The notes beneath the pieces are model-generated. The model had not been told where the DNA came from. It saw nothing but the letters and a program-made list of their open reading frames with translations, and did no database searches. A program made the position numbers and the translations under genes. Positions 29,908 to 39,054 of a stretch of DNA of 46,001 nt are shown piece by piece (the stretch's first letter is position 1; each line of letters begins with the position of its first letter). The DNA comes from a virus, in the IMG/VR virus record IMGVR_UViG_3300031707_000034, positions 1 to 46,001 of that record, one strand, 5' to 3'.

Positions 29908-30410
29908 ATGTATTTAGATGTTCCTGGAATTTACCAGATAAAGGAAGGTGTGCCATCTATCTAGAACGAAAGGAAGATCTAGCAATTTACTATTGGCTAG
30001 TTGATTTATTTTCATCTACACAAGGAATTAATGTTGTAGATGGTTTTCCAGATGACCCCCTTAAGCTTCCCACAATATCCGTAGAATGGGATGATACCGA
30101 GGCAGTGGATTTTCAGCTCGGTGACAGGTCAGGAAAAAGACTAAGAACCTGGTTCATAGATGTATTTGCAAAGAACAAAACAACGAGGGATGAATTTGCA
30201 TATAAGATACACAACGAACTTAGGAACGGAATTACAGTATATGATGTTGTTAATGGTGTTCCAACGCAAGATAAAATAGGACACCTTGACATTTTACAGA
30301 GACGAATAAAAGTTGTTAGAGTGGACCCAGAACTTGTAAGTACCTTATATTATCGGGCTTCCATTTCCATTTTAGCAGAGAACACAATACTTCAAGACGA
30401 TGAAGTATAG
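29908..30410 (+). CDS. Putative tail terminator, reading frame broken after 18 codons
   Basis: A strong AAGGAGGA (29893-29900) with seven bases to ATG 29908 opens MYLDVPGIYQIKEGVPSI and then stops at TAG 29962. The protein continues in the -1 frame as YLERKEDLAIYYWLVDLFSS, KLPTISVEWDDTEAVDFQLG and onward to a stop at 30410. No start codon exists upstream in that second frame; a GTG at 30105 gives only the C-terminal 101 residues. Together the parts would form a protein of about 167 residues, right for a tail terminator in this position. Programmed slippage, an indel mutation, or a sequence error could explain the break. Confidence 0.6.
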
Positions 30411-30474
30411 CTTATTAAACTATTCACTACAGATTACAAAGTTTGTCTGTAATGACATTGGAGGATGAACAAAA

Positions 30475-31668
30475 ATGGCAAAACGCTTAGCAGTTCCATC
30501 AAAGGAAACCCAACTACACATAGTTGGAGCCAGAGATGTATTTAAAGCATCAAGAGTACAGAGATTAAGTCTCGGTACTGACATCCCCTCTACTACAGTG
30601 GATGAATTAGGAAACTCACTGCATGTGGGAGATGTAAAAGACACTCCTAATGTGACTCTATCATTCTCCGCTTTTGACACCAGCATTAAGATTTTTTCAG
30701 CAATGACTGGTACAAACCCAGCAGCATTTCCTGTTTCTGGTGTTGATATAGTAGAGTTGGGAGAATTAGACGCAATCCTATTCACAAAGGATGCAACACT
30801 TTCTGACTATGTAAAGTCAGGTCATGCAAGAAAGTTGCAGATTAGAGATTTCTCATTTAGTTATACAGTAGATGGAGAAGCAACCGAAGATTATACCGCA
30901 ATTGGTTCAGAAAGAAGATGGTTGAAGAATGATGTTATAGTAGATAAATTTGTAACCAGCAATAACACCTTCACCCTAACTCAAACACCATTGCAATTAA
31001 AGAATGGAAACAAATTACTATCTGTTATCCTGGATGGGGAATATCTAACAGAGGTTTCCGCCACCCCAGGTACAGGTGAGTATAGTGTAGCAAGTAAAAC
31101 ATTGACAACCGGAGATACCAGAACAGCACAGGTACTTGCAGTTTATCACGCAATACCTGCAGGATCTAACTGGTCAGACATAGCAGACGACACCATTCCA
31201 GCAGCTATCAAAGGTAAGGATGTTGGTATCCAAATACTAGCTAATGATATTCCAAGAGTTCAGTCAGTGACCCTAAACGGTAACTTGAACTCACAACCAG
31301 TAAAGGAATTGGGAAATAGAAACATATCAGGCTACCAAAGACAGATACCTACCATTGATGGTACTATCACAGTACTTGACACAGATACAGAGCTAATCAG
31401 TTTATTGACTGTAGGAACTCTAAGTGGTGTTGATGTTGAGTGGCAACCTGGAGAGGGTTGTGCTACTGAGGAAATATCATTGAAAGTAGAACTGATGGAT
31501 CCTTGTGATACCACCGCACCTTATACCGTTCTAAAGACTATCTATCTACCATCTATTACCATCGTTGGGGATTCATATACACAGAATGTAAATAATAATG
31601 CACAGCAAGTTTTTAACTTCAAGAGTGCTGATGCACAGTGTATCGTACATTCAGGTGCAATGGTCTAG
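30475..31668 (+). CDS. Major tail tube protein
   Basis: 397 residues, beta-rich, with a good GGAGG site. SKETQLHIVGARDVFKASRV, VKDTPNVTLSFSAFDTS and YTVDGEATEDYTA fit the tail tube fold, followed by an extra C-terminal region (VGIQILANDIPRVQSVTLNG and a region ending in SADAQCIVHSG) that may form Ig-like decorations on the tail surface. It sits just before the chaperone genes and is followed by a terminator-like hairpin, as expected for an abundant structural protein. Confidence 0.8.
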   Translation: MAKRLAVPSKETQLHIVGARDVFKASRVQRLSLGTDIPSTTVDELGNSLHVGDVKDTPNVTLSFSAFDTSIKIFSAMTGTNPAAFPVSGVDIVELGELDAILFTKDATLSDYVKSGHARKLQIRDFSFSYTVDGEATEDYTAIGSERRWLKNDVIVDKFVTSNNTFTLTQTPLQLKNGNKLLSVILDGEYLTEVSATPGTGEYSVASKTLTTGDTRTAQVLAVYHAIPAGSNWSDIADDTIPAAIKGKDVGIQILANDIPRVQSVTLNGNLNSQPVKELGNRNISGYQRQIPTIDGTITVLDTDTELISLLTVGTLSGVDVEWQPGEGCATEEISLKVELMDPCDTTAPYTVLKTIYLPSITIVGDSYTQNVNNNAQQVFNFKSADAQCIVHSGAMV

Positions 31669-31729
31669 ATCAAAAGCGAGAATAATTAAATATTTACCCT
31701 CTTGGGTAGAGCCATAAAGGAGAATTAAA

Positions 31730-31776
31730 AGGGGCTATAGCTAGAATAAAATCTGTTATAGCCCCTGTTGTTTTAT
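31730..31776 (+). terminator. Terminator-like hairpin after tail tube gene
   Basis: A perfect 10-bp stem AGGGGCTATA (31730-31739) / TATAGCCCCT (31757-31766) with a 17-base loop, then GTTGTTTTA. A smaller hairpin TACCC/GGGTA lies upstream (31695-31708). The interrupted T run suggests partial termination. The 128-nt gap before the chaperone gene holds nothing else. Confidence 0.75.
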
Positions 31777-31796
31777 AGGATTATAGGAGAGACGAC

Positions 31797-32507
31797 ATGC
31801 CAATTGTAGAGCATAATGATGTAGATTTATCTAAACTTTTTCTGTGGAGTAAAGAAACCACAATAAAAGGTGCAAAGGACAAAGAAATTAAAGTATATCT
31901 TCGTCTTTTAGGAGATGCGGATATAAACAGGGCTAGAGTAATGGCACTTAGAAAGAGTGCGGAATTACGCAAAGCTATGAGAGATACCGAGTCTGATGAG
32001 AGACTGGCCTTTGTACCAGAACTTGTAGAAATAGAGGAGGGTATGCTGACAGAATATATCATACTCTATACTATGCGAGACCTTACCAAGAAGGCCATGC
32101 AAGATGTAGTAATACCTAAGCCTAAAGATCCTGGTTCAGATGCAACCACCGAAAGACTGGAGAAATACCAGCAAGAGGTAGACGATTATCCCAAGACCAG
32201 GGAAAAAGCCATAGGAGATCTTCTAAAGAAGCTTATTGATGCCAGAAGAATAGAACTAAATCTTAAGCCAGTAGAAGAACTTTATAATATGTACATAAAT
32301 GTTCTAATCAATGAATTATGTGAGCAGGAACTGATGGACAGATTCAAAGACTATTGTTTGCTATTTGGGACATACTCCGATAAGAAACTAACCACTAGAT
32401 TATTCAGTTCTTTTGAAGAGGTAGATAACCTACCTAGAGACGTTAAGATACACCTGAAAGAAGAGTATGAATTATTGGATGTAGAAACAGAGTCTTTAAA
32501 AAAATAG
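31797..32507 (+). CDS. Tail assembly chaperone (gpG-like)
   Basis: 236 residues, charged and largely helical, without catalytic motifs. It lies between tail tube and tape measure, the invariant place of the tail chaperone pair in long-tailed phages. The last codons run TCT TTA AAA AAA TAG, a slippery site (see separate entry). The chaperone wraps the tape measure while the tube polymerises around it and is not in the finished virion. ATG 31797 follows AGGAGAGACGAC. Confidence 0.85.
   Translation: MPIVEHNDVDLSKLFLWSKETTIKGAKDKEIKVYLRLLGDADINRARVMALRKSAELRKAMRDTESDERLAFVPELVEIEEGMLTEYIILYTMRDLTKKAMQDVVIPKPKDPGSDATTERLEKYQQEVDDYPKTREKAIGDLLKKLIDARRIELNLKPVEELYNMYINVLINELCEQELMDRFKDYCLLFGTYSDKKLTTRLFSSFEEVDNLPRDVKIHLKEEYELLDVETESLKK
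32495..32504 (+). promoter_or_regulatory. -1 ribosomal frameshift slippery site
   Basis: The zero-frame heptamer T TTA AAA (32495-32501) fits the X XXY YYZ rule, and A AAA AAA overlaps it (32498-32504). The zero-frame stop TAG follows at once (32505-32507). After slipping back one base, the frame reads on through AAA ATA GCT and enters the downstream frame at ATG 32522 without a stop. Confidence 0.9.
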
Positions 32508-32521
32508 CTGGGAGCAACGCC

Positions 32522-32794
32522 ATGTCAGCTATTTGGAGTGTGTCGAAGGCGTTGCAAATCCCACTAGATAAGAAGCTGACCAAGTTGGATGAAGTACCTT
32601 ATACCATAGGATATGTTATAAGGAAAAGACAGCAAATAGATAATCTTAATACTTTGCCAAAGGAGAAGAGACCACCAGATGATATGATCTGGGATGGTAC
32701 TTCAGAAGATATAGATGAGTGGTTGAATAAAGTATTTGATATAAAAGAAGGGAATAAGGACCAAACAATAATAATTACAGATATTGAGGAATAA
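32522..32794 (+). CDS. Tail chaperone frameshift extension (gpT-like)
   Basis: 90 codons counted from ATG 32522, but the natural product is probably the fusion of the upstream chaperone with this frame by -1 slippage at 32495-32504, adding about 97 residues in all. MSAIWSVSKALQIPLDKKLTK and EWLNKVFDIKEGN are polar and helical. No strong ribosome site stands before the ATG, which favours fusion over independent translation. In lambda the equivalent gpGT binds the tape measure and the tube protein. Confidence 0.8.
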   Translation: MSAIWSVSKALQIPLDKKLTKLDEVPYTIGYVIRKRQQIDNLNTLPKEKRPPDDMIWDGTSEDIDEWLNKVFDIKEGNKDQTIIITDIEE

Positions 32795-32797
32795 CCA

Positions 32798-35700
32798 ATG
32801 CCTATAGACAGAATAGCACAATTTAACCAAACCATAAGAACATCTTCCACCGAGTTAGCAGATCTTAACCGAGTGTTGTATCAATCCGGTCTTGCTATGC
32901 GAAACCTGGATGTACAAACTGCTCAGGCACTCAGGAGTCTACAGGCACTACAAAACCTCCAAAGAACTGCTCCTCCTGGAGCAAGGTATGATCCAGCAAT
33001 TGCTAGGGTAGATACAGCCCTTACTAATGCAACAAATAGAGGAGCACCTCAGTATAGAATAGATCAACTGAACCAGCAAAGAGATAGTCTTTTAGCAAAA
33101 CAACAGGCATTAAATGATGCTCTTGCCAATCAAATAACCGCCATATCCTCTCCAACAGGTACTGTTGCCCAATTGGTGTCTCAAAGAGAGAAAATAAGAA
33201 CTCTTAGACCTGATACAGCAATAACTACTGCAGCCAGAAATGTTAGGGACAGGCAAGCATCTATAACCGCCCTGCAAGGAAACTATGTAACTGCATTGAA
33301 CACCCAGCAGCCACAGGTAGTTGTATCAGCTCTTGAAAGAATGATAGATGCTGAAACTACGGCTATGGAAGCTGAAATTAAAGTTCTTCAGCAGTGGGAC
33401 AGTTATAGAAGGGGGGTTATAGCAAATGCAGGAAATGCTCCGGTTGGATCTAACAACCTAGTAGGATCTCTCACCGGATCCTTAAATCAACCCAACCTTA
33501 GTGGGGATCAGCAGACCCTTTGGGATAGGGCTGGTATGAAAAAGGTTGAGTATGATAAAATGCTGGAATCAGCCTATGCTCAGAACGATATGGTAACTCA
33601 ATTAAAGACCGGAAGATACTCTACGGCTACAAAGGAGTTTAGTGCTAGGGGATTTGGAGTAGGGGATATTAAGTCAATAAAAGCATCTGGTTTGGAAGGA
33701 ATAGAAAAACTAACCGGAGCATATAAAGACCCCCTTACCCAAATAAATCATTCGTTGGATTTATTTGTAGATAAGACTGGTAGAGTTCTTCCTACAGTAA
33801 CCCGACAGTTCAGTACCTTTGCCTCATCTATAGGCAGAGACTTTAGAGAGTTAGCTAAGTGGACTATAGCTATTGGTTTGATCTATGGTCCTATGAGAAA
33901 GATGCAGGAAATGGTGACCTTAATGATAGCAAATGAGGTCAAGCTTGCAGACGCATCTATAGCCGTGTCAGACTCTACCCTAAAAATGGGGGAGATATTT
34001 GATATAGCTAATGAAGCTGCTAATGCTATGGGAGAAAATGTAGGAGATGTTATAGTAAACTTCAAAGAAGCATATCAAGCAACTGGTGGTCTTGCTAAAC
34101 CTATGGAAAGAATAGCACAGGCAACGCAGTTGATGAATGATGCACTTTTGTTATCTAAATTATCATCACTAAATGCTACACAATCTATTGATGTTCTATC
34201 ATCAGCTTTGAGACAGTCTGGATTACATTTGGATGAGGCCAACAAGAAAACAGGAAATGGTGCTTCTATTCTTGATAAGTGGGTAAAGGTAACTAAAGTT
34301 GCTAACGTAAGTTTAGATACTCTTGCTACTGGCTTCTCCGTATTGGGGGAAGCAGCAGATGCCGCTGGATTAACAGAGGATGAATTAAATGCTGTTCTAG
34401 CAGTTACTGCTGAAACAATGGGTGTAACTGGTAAAGAAGCTGCAAATATGGCCAGGTCATTTGTAGCTGGTTTTCAATCAGATAAGGCAGTAAAGGCACT
34501 AGAAGATGTTGGTATAGCCACAAAAACCACCACAGGAGACATGAGAAATCTTCTTGCTATACAAGAGGATCTATATCAAGCCAAATTAAATCAAACCATC
34601 TCCCCAGAAACATACTCTAAATTAACTTTAGCTATTGGTGGTGGTACTAGACGACAAGCACCTCTAGCAGGTTTTATAGAGTCTCAGCCACGTATACAAG
34701 AGATAGTAGCAGCTCAAGCGGATGCAGAGGGAGCAGCAACAGCAGCTCTTGCTAAACAATTAGATACTGTACAAACATCCCTAACCAGACTACAGAACGC
34801 CTTTCAATCCTTAGCTCAAAGTTTAGGGGATGAGGGAGGACTTCTTAATGTATTTAAGTTAGTGGTGGATATACTCTCTTCTATAACAACACTAGCAGAT
34901 AAAGCCTTTGCTACTATGGGAAAGACAGGACCAGTTCTGATGATGGCCTTAGCCGCAGGAGCATTATTAAAACGCCAAGGTCCTCTAGCTTTGGAAAACT
35001 TTGCTATGACCGCTTCAACAAATGTAGCTAAATTAGCTAGAGATACAAATGCACTTGGAGTAAGTCCTACAGGAAACTTTGTTAGAAATGTTATAATGGG
35101 ACAACAAACTGTTCCAGCAAAACCACAATCAGGTATGTTATTCGCCCCCGGAATTGGTAAGTTAACAGACCAAGTCAAGGCAGCACCATTTTCTGTGGAG
35201 AGGGTGGGGGGAACTGCATTAGCCGCTGGATTGGCTGCCATAGGTCCCGTAATTCAAAACTTATCCGCTTATAATAAAGGAGAAAGTGAGTTTGGTAGAT
35301 CAAAAGCTGCTGCAAATGCAACCGGAGCTTTAATTGGGGCAGCTATTGCAAGTACATTTGGACCTATGGGAAGTTTCATAGGTGCATCTATAGGGCAAGC
35401 AATAGCAGAGTCATTTGTAAACACAGCTACAAGTAATCTTTCTGCCTTTAAAACAAGTGGTATGGGAGTTATAGGAGATCTAAGTACAAAACCTCCTGTT
35501 TATGGGGAAACCGTTCAATCAAGGTTGGGAGGAGCAGGAAGTGGACCTTGGGGGGGAGTAAATCAATTTATGGCCAGTACATTTGCCTGGTTAACAAATG
35601 CATCTAATACCTTTAATGCAAAATATGGTAAAAAAGAGGTGAAGGGTGGAGAATTTACTGGCTACAAACCAGAAGAAATGCCATACTACACCACAGAAAA

Positions 35701-37726
35701 TCTACTCTATCATCTACTACCTGAAAATAAAAAGAAAGAATTTGATACATGGAAAGCAGAGCAAATTTCTGAGGGTAAACTCCCAGCAGAACCAAGAAAA
35801 AGACCTGTAGAACTAGATATAAAAGAGCAGCAGGATCTGCATGGTAGCTATATAGATACCCAAAGAAAAATGAGAGAACAAGAATTCCTGGATAAAATGA
35901 TACAGGGGAAGATGACCCCTACAGCTTATCTCGGAAAGATGGACACTTTAGGTACGTTTGAAGAAAGATCTACTAAATATTTTGCTACTTTTGGGCAGCA
36001 ATTTATAGATGTAAGTAAAGACATAAATACTGCCGAAGAAGCTTATTCAGCTTTTTTGGATATATTTTCTTATGGGAATGAGGAACAATTATCTAACATA
36101 ACCGCTATGTCCACTGAGGTTGCAGATCTTACTAATAAAATACAGGCCCTTAACGAAACGGGAGGATCAGCAGCCCTAGCTCAGATACCAGGTCTTGAAA
36201 CAAAGAAAGAAGATTTACAAAAAATATTAGCTGGAGCAATAACTCAAATGTATAATACAGTACAATTTGAGAAGTTCCCTATCCCAACTATGGTGAACGA
36301 GTCTCAACCAATACAAATGAATAAACCAGTACTAGCATCTATGATAAAAGAAGCGGAAGCTGGCATGATAAATTATTATACATCTCCAAAATTAGGGGAA
36401 GCACAGAGAACTCCAGCACAAGTAGATGAAATAAGAAAACAAATGGAGGACTTTGGTGTAGTAATAGAAGAGGGTGGTAAACTGGTATACTATACATTTA
36501 CTGAGCTGGTAAAAACCCTGGGACTATCTATGGATAAAATAAGTCCTGAAATGTTTGAGAAATTCTTGAAGGAGTATATAGCCTCTGGTAAGATAGAGAT
36601 AAAAGCAGAGGTACAAAAAGTAGGGTTTGAATCTTATGATATAACTCAGGCCAAGTTCGACCAGGCCATGACCGGATATGATGCCCTAAGACAAAAACTA
36701 ACCGTAGGGCCCGATGGTAAACCAACTGGCTATGTATCTGAGGAATCTCCTCTTGTACAAATGTTCAAAGATGGGGTAGTTAGAACTAACTCTAAAGATT
36801 GGTCTATAGTAGCAGTTCTTCTCCAAAGGATGTTGGACATAGACCAGAAACAGTTGGATGGTATGTATAATATACCAGATGGGGCTAGTTTCTGGATACC
36901 ATACAACGAAGAACTTATCAGGATGTTACAGGCCGGATTCAATGGTACTGGGGACGGTTCTGATGTAGTAGGAGCAATAGATAATTCTGCAGATAGAATA
37001 GTTTCTGCAATAGAGGGGTTATCCCCCGAAGCCATTGCAAATTATGATAAGATGCAGATAGAAAAACTAAAGCAGCAGGGTTATGGTCAACTTCCAGAAG
37101 GATTTAGAATTCCTACAATAACCCCAGCACTAACCCCATATTCTGTTAGAGAAAGAGAGAGGGAGGGAATTGGGGGTCATGGTGCGGGTCTATATTATCC
37201 AAATGAGTTATTAAATCAACCAAAGGATATTTATAAAGTAGATAAATATGGTATTCCAATAGAAACTCCTAACCAGAATTATGGACAGAAACCAATAACC
37301 CCAACACTAACCCCATTAGATCTTATAAATAGATTAATATCAGCTATAGAAAGAGCTTCTGGAGGAAGAGGTTTTGGAAGTAAGCCCACCCCATTTGAGG
37401 AGGCTTCCCACGATTACAGAGATAGGGAGAAATTCCCAAGTGGGACAGGACCCATACCAGGATATGGAACAGGAATATTTGGTGTTGGTAACGGTGCTGG
37501 TATGGGAGCCGGATTATTAAATTTATTTGGTAGTGTACTTGGTGGTATGAAACAAGAAAGTCCTCAACAAACCAAAATAGATATAAGAATGGATTCTAAA
37601 GTTCAATTAATTGTAGATGGTAGAACCCTTGCTAATGTGGTAAGAGTTTATTTACTAAACGATCTATTGAAGGCACAGGCCGGTTTTGGTACTGGTACAA
37701 AGAACGTAGTTATAACAGCAACATAG
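32798..37726 (+). CDS. Tape measure protein
   Basis: 1642 residues, starting three bases after the chaperone frame. The N-terminal third is helical and Gln/Ala/Leu-rich. The centre has the TP901-type core pattern (LSKLSSLNATQSIDVLSSALRQSG, LSVLGEAADAAGLTEDELNAVL, VTAETMGVTGKEAANMARSF). A hydrophobic Gly/Ala stretch (about 805-870) may form membrane-spanning segments, and the end is Gly/Pro-rich. At the usual 1.5 angstrom per residue the tail would be about 240-250 nm. No lytic or peptidase domain is obvious. Confidence 0.93.
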   Translation: MPIDRIAQFNQTIRTSSTELADLNRVLYQSGLAMRNLDVQTAQALRSLQALQNLQRTAPPGARYDPAIARVDTALTNATNRGAPQYRIDQLNQQRDSLLAKQQALNDALANQITAISSPTGTVAQLVSQREKIRTLRPDTAITTAARNVRDRQASITALQGNYVTALNTQQPQVVVSALERMIDAETTAMEAEIKVLQQWDSYRRGVIANAGNAPVGSNNLVGSLTGSLNQPNLSGDQQTLWDRAGMKKVEYDKMLESAYAQNDMVTQLKTGRYSTATKEFSARGFGVGDIKSIKASGLEGIEKLTGAYKDPLTQINHSLDLFVDKTGRVLPTVTRQFSTFASSIGRDFRELAKWTIAIGLIYGPMRKMQEMVTLMIANEVKLADASIAVSDSTLKMGEIFDIANEAANAMGENVGDVIVNFKEAYQATGGLAKPMERIAQATQLMNDALLLSKLSSLNATQSIDVLSSALRQSGLHLDEANKKTGNGASILDKWVKVTKVANVSLDTLATGFSVLGEAADAAGLTEDELNAVLAVTAETMGVTGKEAANMARSFVAGFQSDKAVKALEDVGIATKTTTGDMRNLLAIQEDLYQAKLNQTISPETYSKLTLAIGGGTRRQAPLAGFIESQPRIQEIVAAQADAEGAATAALAKQLDTVQTSLTRLQNAFQSLAQSLGDEGGLLNVFKLVVDILSSITTLADKAFATMGKTGPVLMMALAAGALLKRQGPLALENFAMTASTNVAKLARDTNALGVSPTGNFVRNVIMGQQTVPAKPQSGMLFAPGIGKLTDQVKAAPFSVERVGGTALAAGLAAIGPVIQNLSAYNKGESEFGRSKAAANATGALIGAAIASTFGPMGSFIGASIGQAIAESFVNTATSNLSAFKTSGMGVIGDLSTKPPVYGETVQSRLGGAGSGPWGGVNQFMASTFAWLTNASNTFNAKYGKKEVKGGEFTGYKPEEMPYYTTENLLYHLLPENKKKEFDTWKAEQISEGKLPAEPRKRPVELDIKEQQDLHGSYIDTQRKMREQEFLDKMIQGKMTPTAYLGKMDTLGTFEERSTKYFATFGQQFIDVSKDINTAEEAYSAFLDIFSYGNEEQLSNITAMSTEVADLTNKIQALNETGGSAALAQIPGLETKKEDLQKILAGAITQMYNTVQFEKFPIPTMVNESQPIQMNKPVLASMIKEAEAGMINYYTSPKLGEAQRTPAQVDEIRKQMEDFGVVIEEGGKLVYYTFTELVKTLGLSMDKISPEMFEKFLKEYIASGKIEIKAEVQKVGFESYDITQAKFDQAMTGYDALRQKLTVGPDGKPTGYVSEESPLVQMFKDGVVRTNSKDWSIVAVLLQRMLDIDQKQLDGMYNIPDGASFWIPYNEELIRMLQAGFNGTGDGSDVVGAIDNSADRIVSAIEGLSPEAIANYDKMQIEKLKQQGYGQLPEGFRIPTITPALTPYSVREREREGIGGHGAGLYYPNELLNQPKDIYKVDKYGIPIETPNQNYGQKPITPTLTPLDLINRLISAIERASGGRGFGSKPTPFEEASHDYRDREKFPSGTGPIPGYGTGIFGVGNGAGMGAGLLNLFGSVLGGMKQESPQQTKIDIRMDSKVQLIVDGRTLANVVRVYLLNDLLKAQAGFGTGTKNVVITAT

Positions 37727-37736
37727 GAGATGTAAT

Positions 37737-38096
37737 ATGTCTTGGACCCTGGGTAATATAAGAATTTTTGTTGTAGAATCTGGAGAAGAAGGAAGTCAAA
37801 TAATAGCCAGACTTCAACCCCTTTCTGGTGGGACCATCAATCAGGTGTTTGGTTATGAATCCCCCACCAGAAGATTAAATTGTTATGTAGTGGGGGATAG
37901 TGACATGAACGATATTCTAGGAATGACTACCTCTGGAACAACCTATGAATTAGTATCTCCAGAAGGAAGTCTGGGAAATTTTTTGGTACAAAAGGTAAAT
38001 ATGCCCAGACAAAAGGTAATAGACCAGTCACTGAGACCAGATCTAGCCTGTGATTCTCCAGTTTATTTGGGAGAAATCTCTCTATTAGAGGATTAA
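37737..38096 (+). CDS. Small distal tail protein
   Basis: 119 residues, beta-rich (IRIFVVESGEEGSQIIARLQ, RLNCYVVGDSDMNDILGM, YELVSPEGSLGNFLVQKVNM), directly after the tape measure with AGGAGATGTAAT before its ATG. It resembles small tail-tip or hub-adaptor proteins that connect the tube to the baseplate hub. Name not certain. Confidence 0.6.
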   Translation: MSWTLGNIRIFVVESGEEGSQIIARLQPLSGGTINQVFGYESPTRRLNCYVVGDSDMNDILGMTTSGTTYELVSPEGSLGNFLVQKVNMPRQKVIDQSLRPDLACDSPVYLGEISLLED

Positions 38097-38099
38097 ATA

Positions 38100-39053
38100 T
38101 TGAAAACTATTTATATGGCGGCTTCAAATACCTCTAATATAACCTCTATTAACGTAGTGGGTGGTCATGGTATGCAGACGGCTACTGCTACTATAGATGC
38201 ACGTAATACCGATCTTGATATAGGAGATACTGTATCTGTTAATATAGGTTATGATGATGATCATGGAACTGTCTTTACAGGGTATGTAAAGTCTATAAAT
38301 AAGTCAGAGGCCAGTATGAAATATACTATCAACGCTATAGATACATTGGTAAGAGCTATGGATTATTTTATAGTTTCCTCAGATCCGGATACCCCATTTA
38401 CAAGAAGTAACATAACCGCAGAAAATCTAATTAGAGATGTTCTGGCTTTATCCGGTATAACCAACTATGATGGACACTCATCAAACTTTACTCTGGCGGT
38501 ACAAAAACCAGTTGAAATAAATCTTACCTCTGCTTATGATTATTGTAAGTTCATAGCAGATCTTCTTGCCTGGCATTTATACGCAGATCTGGGCGGGGTA
38601 GTACACTTTGAGGATAGAAAACCATATATAACTGGTGGAGATACATCCACTCAAACCATACAACTAACCCAGATATTAAATTTAGATTATTCAGAGGATG
38701 CAAATAATCTTAGAAATAGGGTGGTTCTGTATGGTGCAGAGGGAATTACTGCAGAAGCAAGTGCGGCGTCTCCCTACCTACCAAGTGGTTTCTATAAATC
38801 CTGTGTGGTATCTGCACCCATTATAGATTCACAATCTTATGCAGATCAATGTGTAGCATATAACCTGGCACTATATAATAGACTAACCAAAGCAGTTAAC
38901 ACAACTATTTTAGGAGATCACTCAATAATACCAAGAACAGGGCTTACACTCGATATTGGTGTATCAAAGGTAGACGATCTATGGTATGTATATGGGGTTT
39001 CTCATACCGCTAATGAATCTGGATATATGACGGAATTAGAATTAAGGAATTAG
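38100..39053 (+). CDS. Baseplate hub protein (gp27/gpD-like)
   Basis: 317 residues. ATATIDARNTDLDIGDTVSVNIGYDDDHGTVFTGYVKSINKSEA is the beta-barrel start of hub proteins. LTSAYDYCKFIADLLAWHLYADLGG and LDYSEDANNLRNRVVLYGAEG mark the middle and later domains. The start is TTG 38100 or, more conservatively, ATG 38115 (five codons in). It forms the trimeric ring at the tail tip. The next gene begins with a similar domain, so the two look like tandem relatives. Confidence 0.75.
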   Translation: MKTIYMAASNTSNITSINVVGGHGMQTATATIDARNTDLDIGDTVSVNIGYDDDHGTVFTGYVKSINKSEASMKYTINAIDTLVRAMDYFIVSSDPDTPFTRSNITAENLIRDVLALSGITNYDGHSSNFTLAVQKPVEINLTSAYDYCKFIADLLAWHLYADLGGVVHFEDRKPYITGGDTSTQTIQLTQILNLDYSEDANNLRNRVVLYGAEGITAEASAASPYLPSGFYKSCVVSAPIIDSQSYADQCVAYNLALYNRLTKAVNTTILGDHSIIPRTGLTLDIGVSKVDDLWYVYGVSHTANESGYMTELELRN

Positions 39054-39054
39054 A

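Noticed and set aside
20219-31400. TTGACA-like words inside coding sequence (about 20219, 30288, 31376)
   Set aside because: No -10 box stands at 16-18 bp, so they are chance matches in an AT-rich genome.
34816-35241. 141-codon minus-strand frame in the tape measure gene
   Set aside because: It is a shadow of the Ala/Gly-rich plus-strand codons, with no ribosome site or motif.
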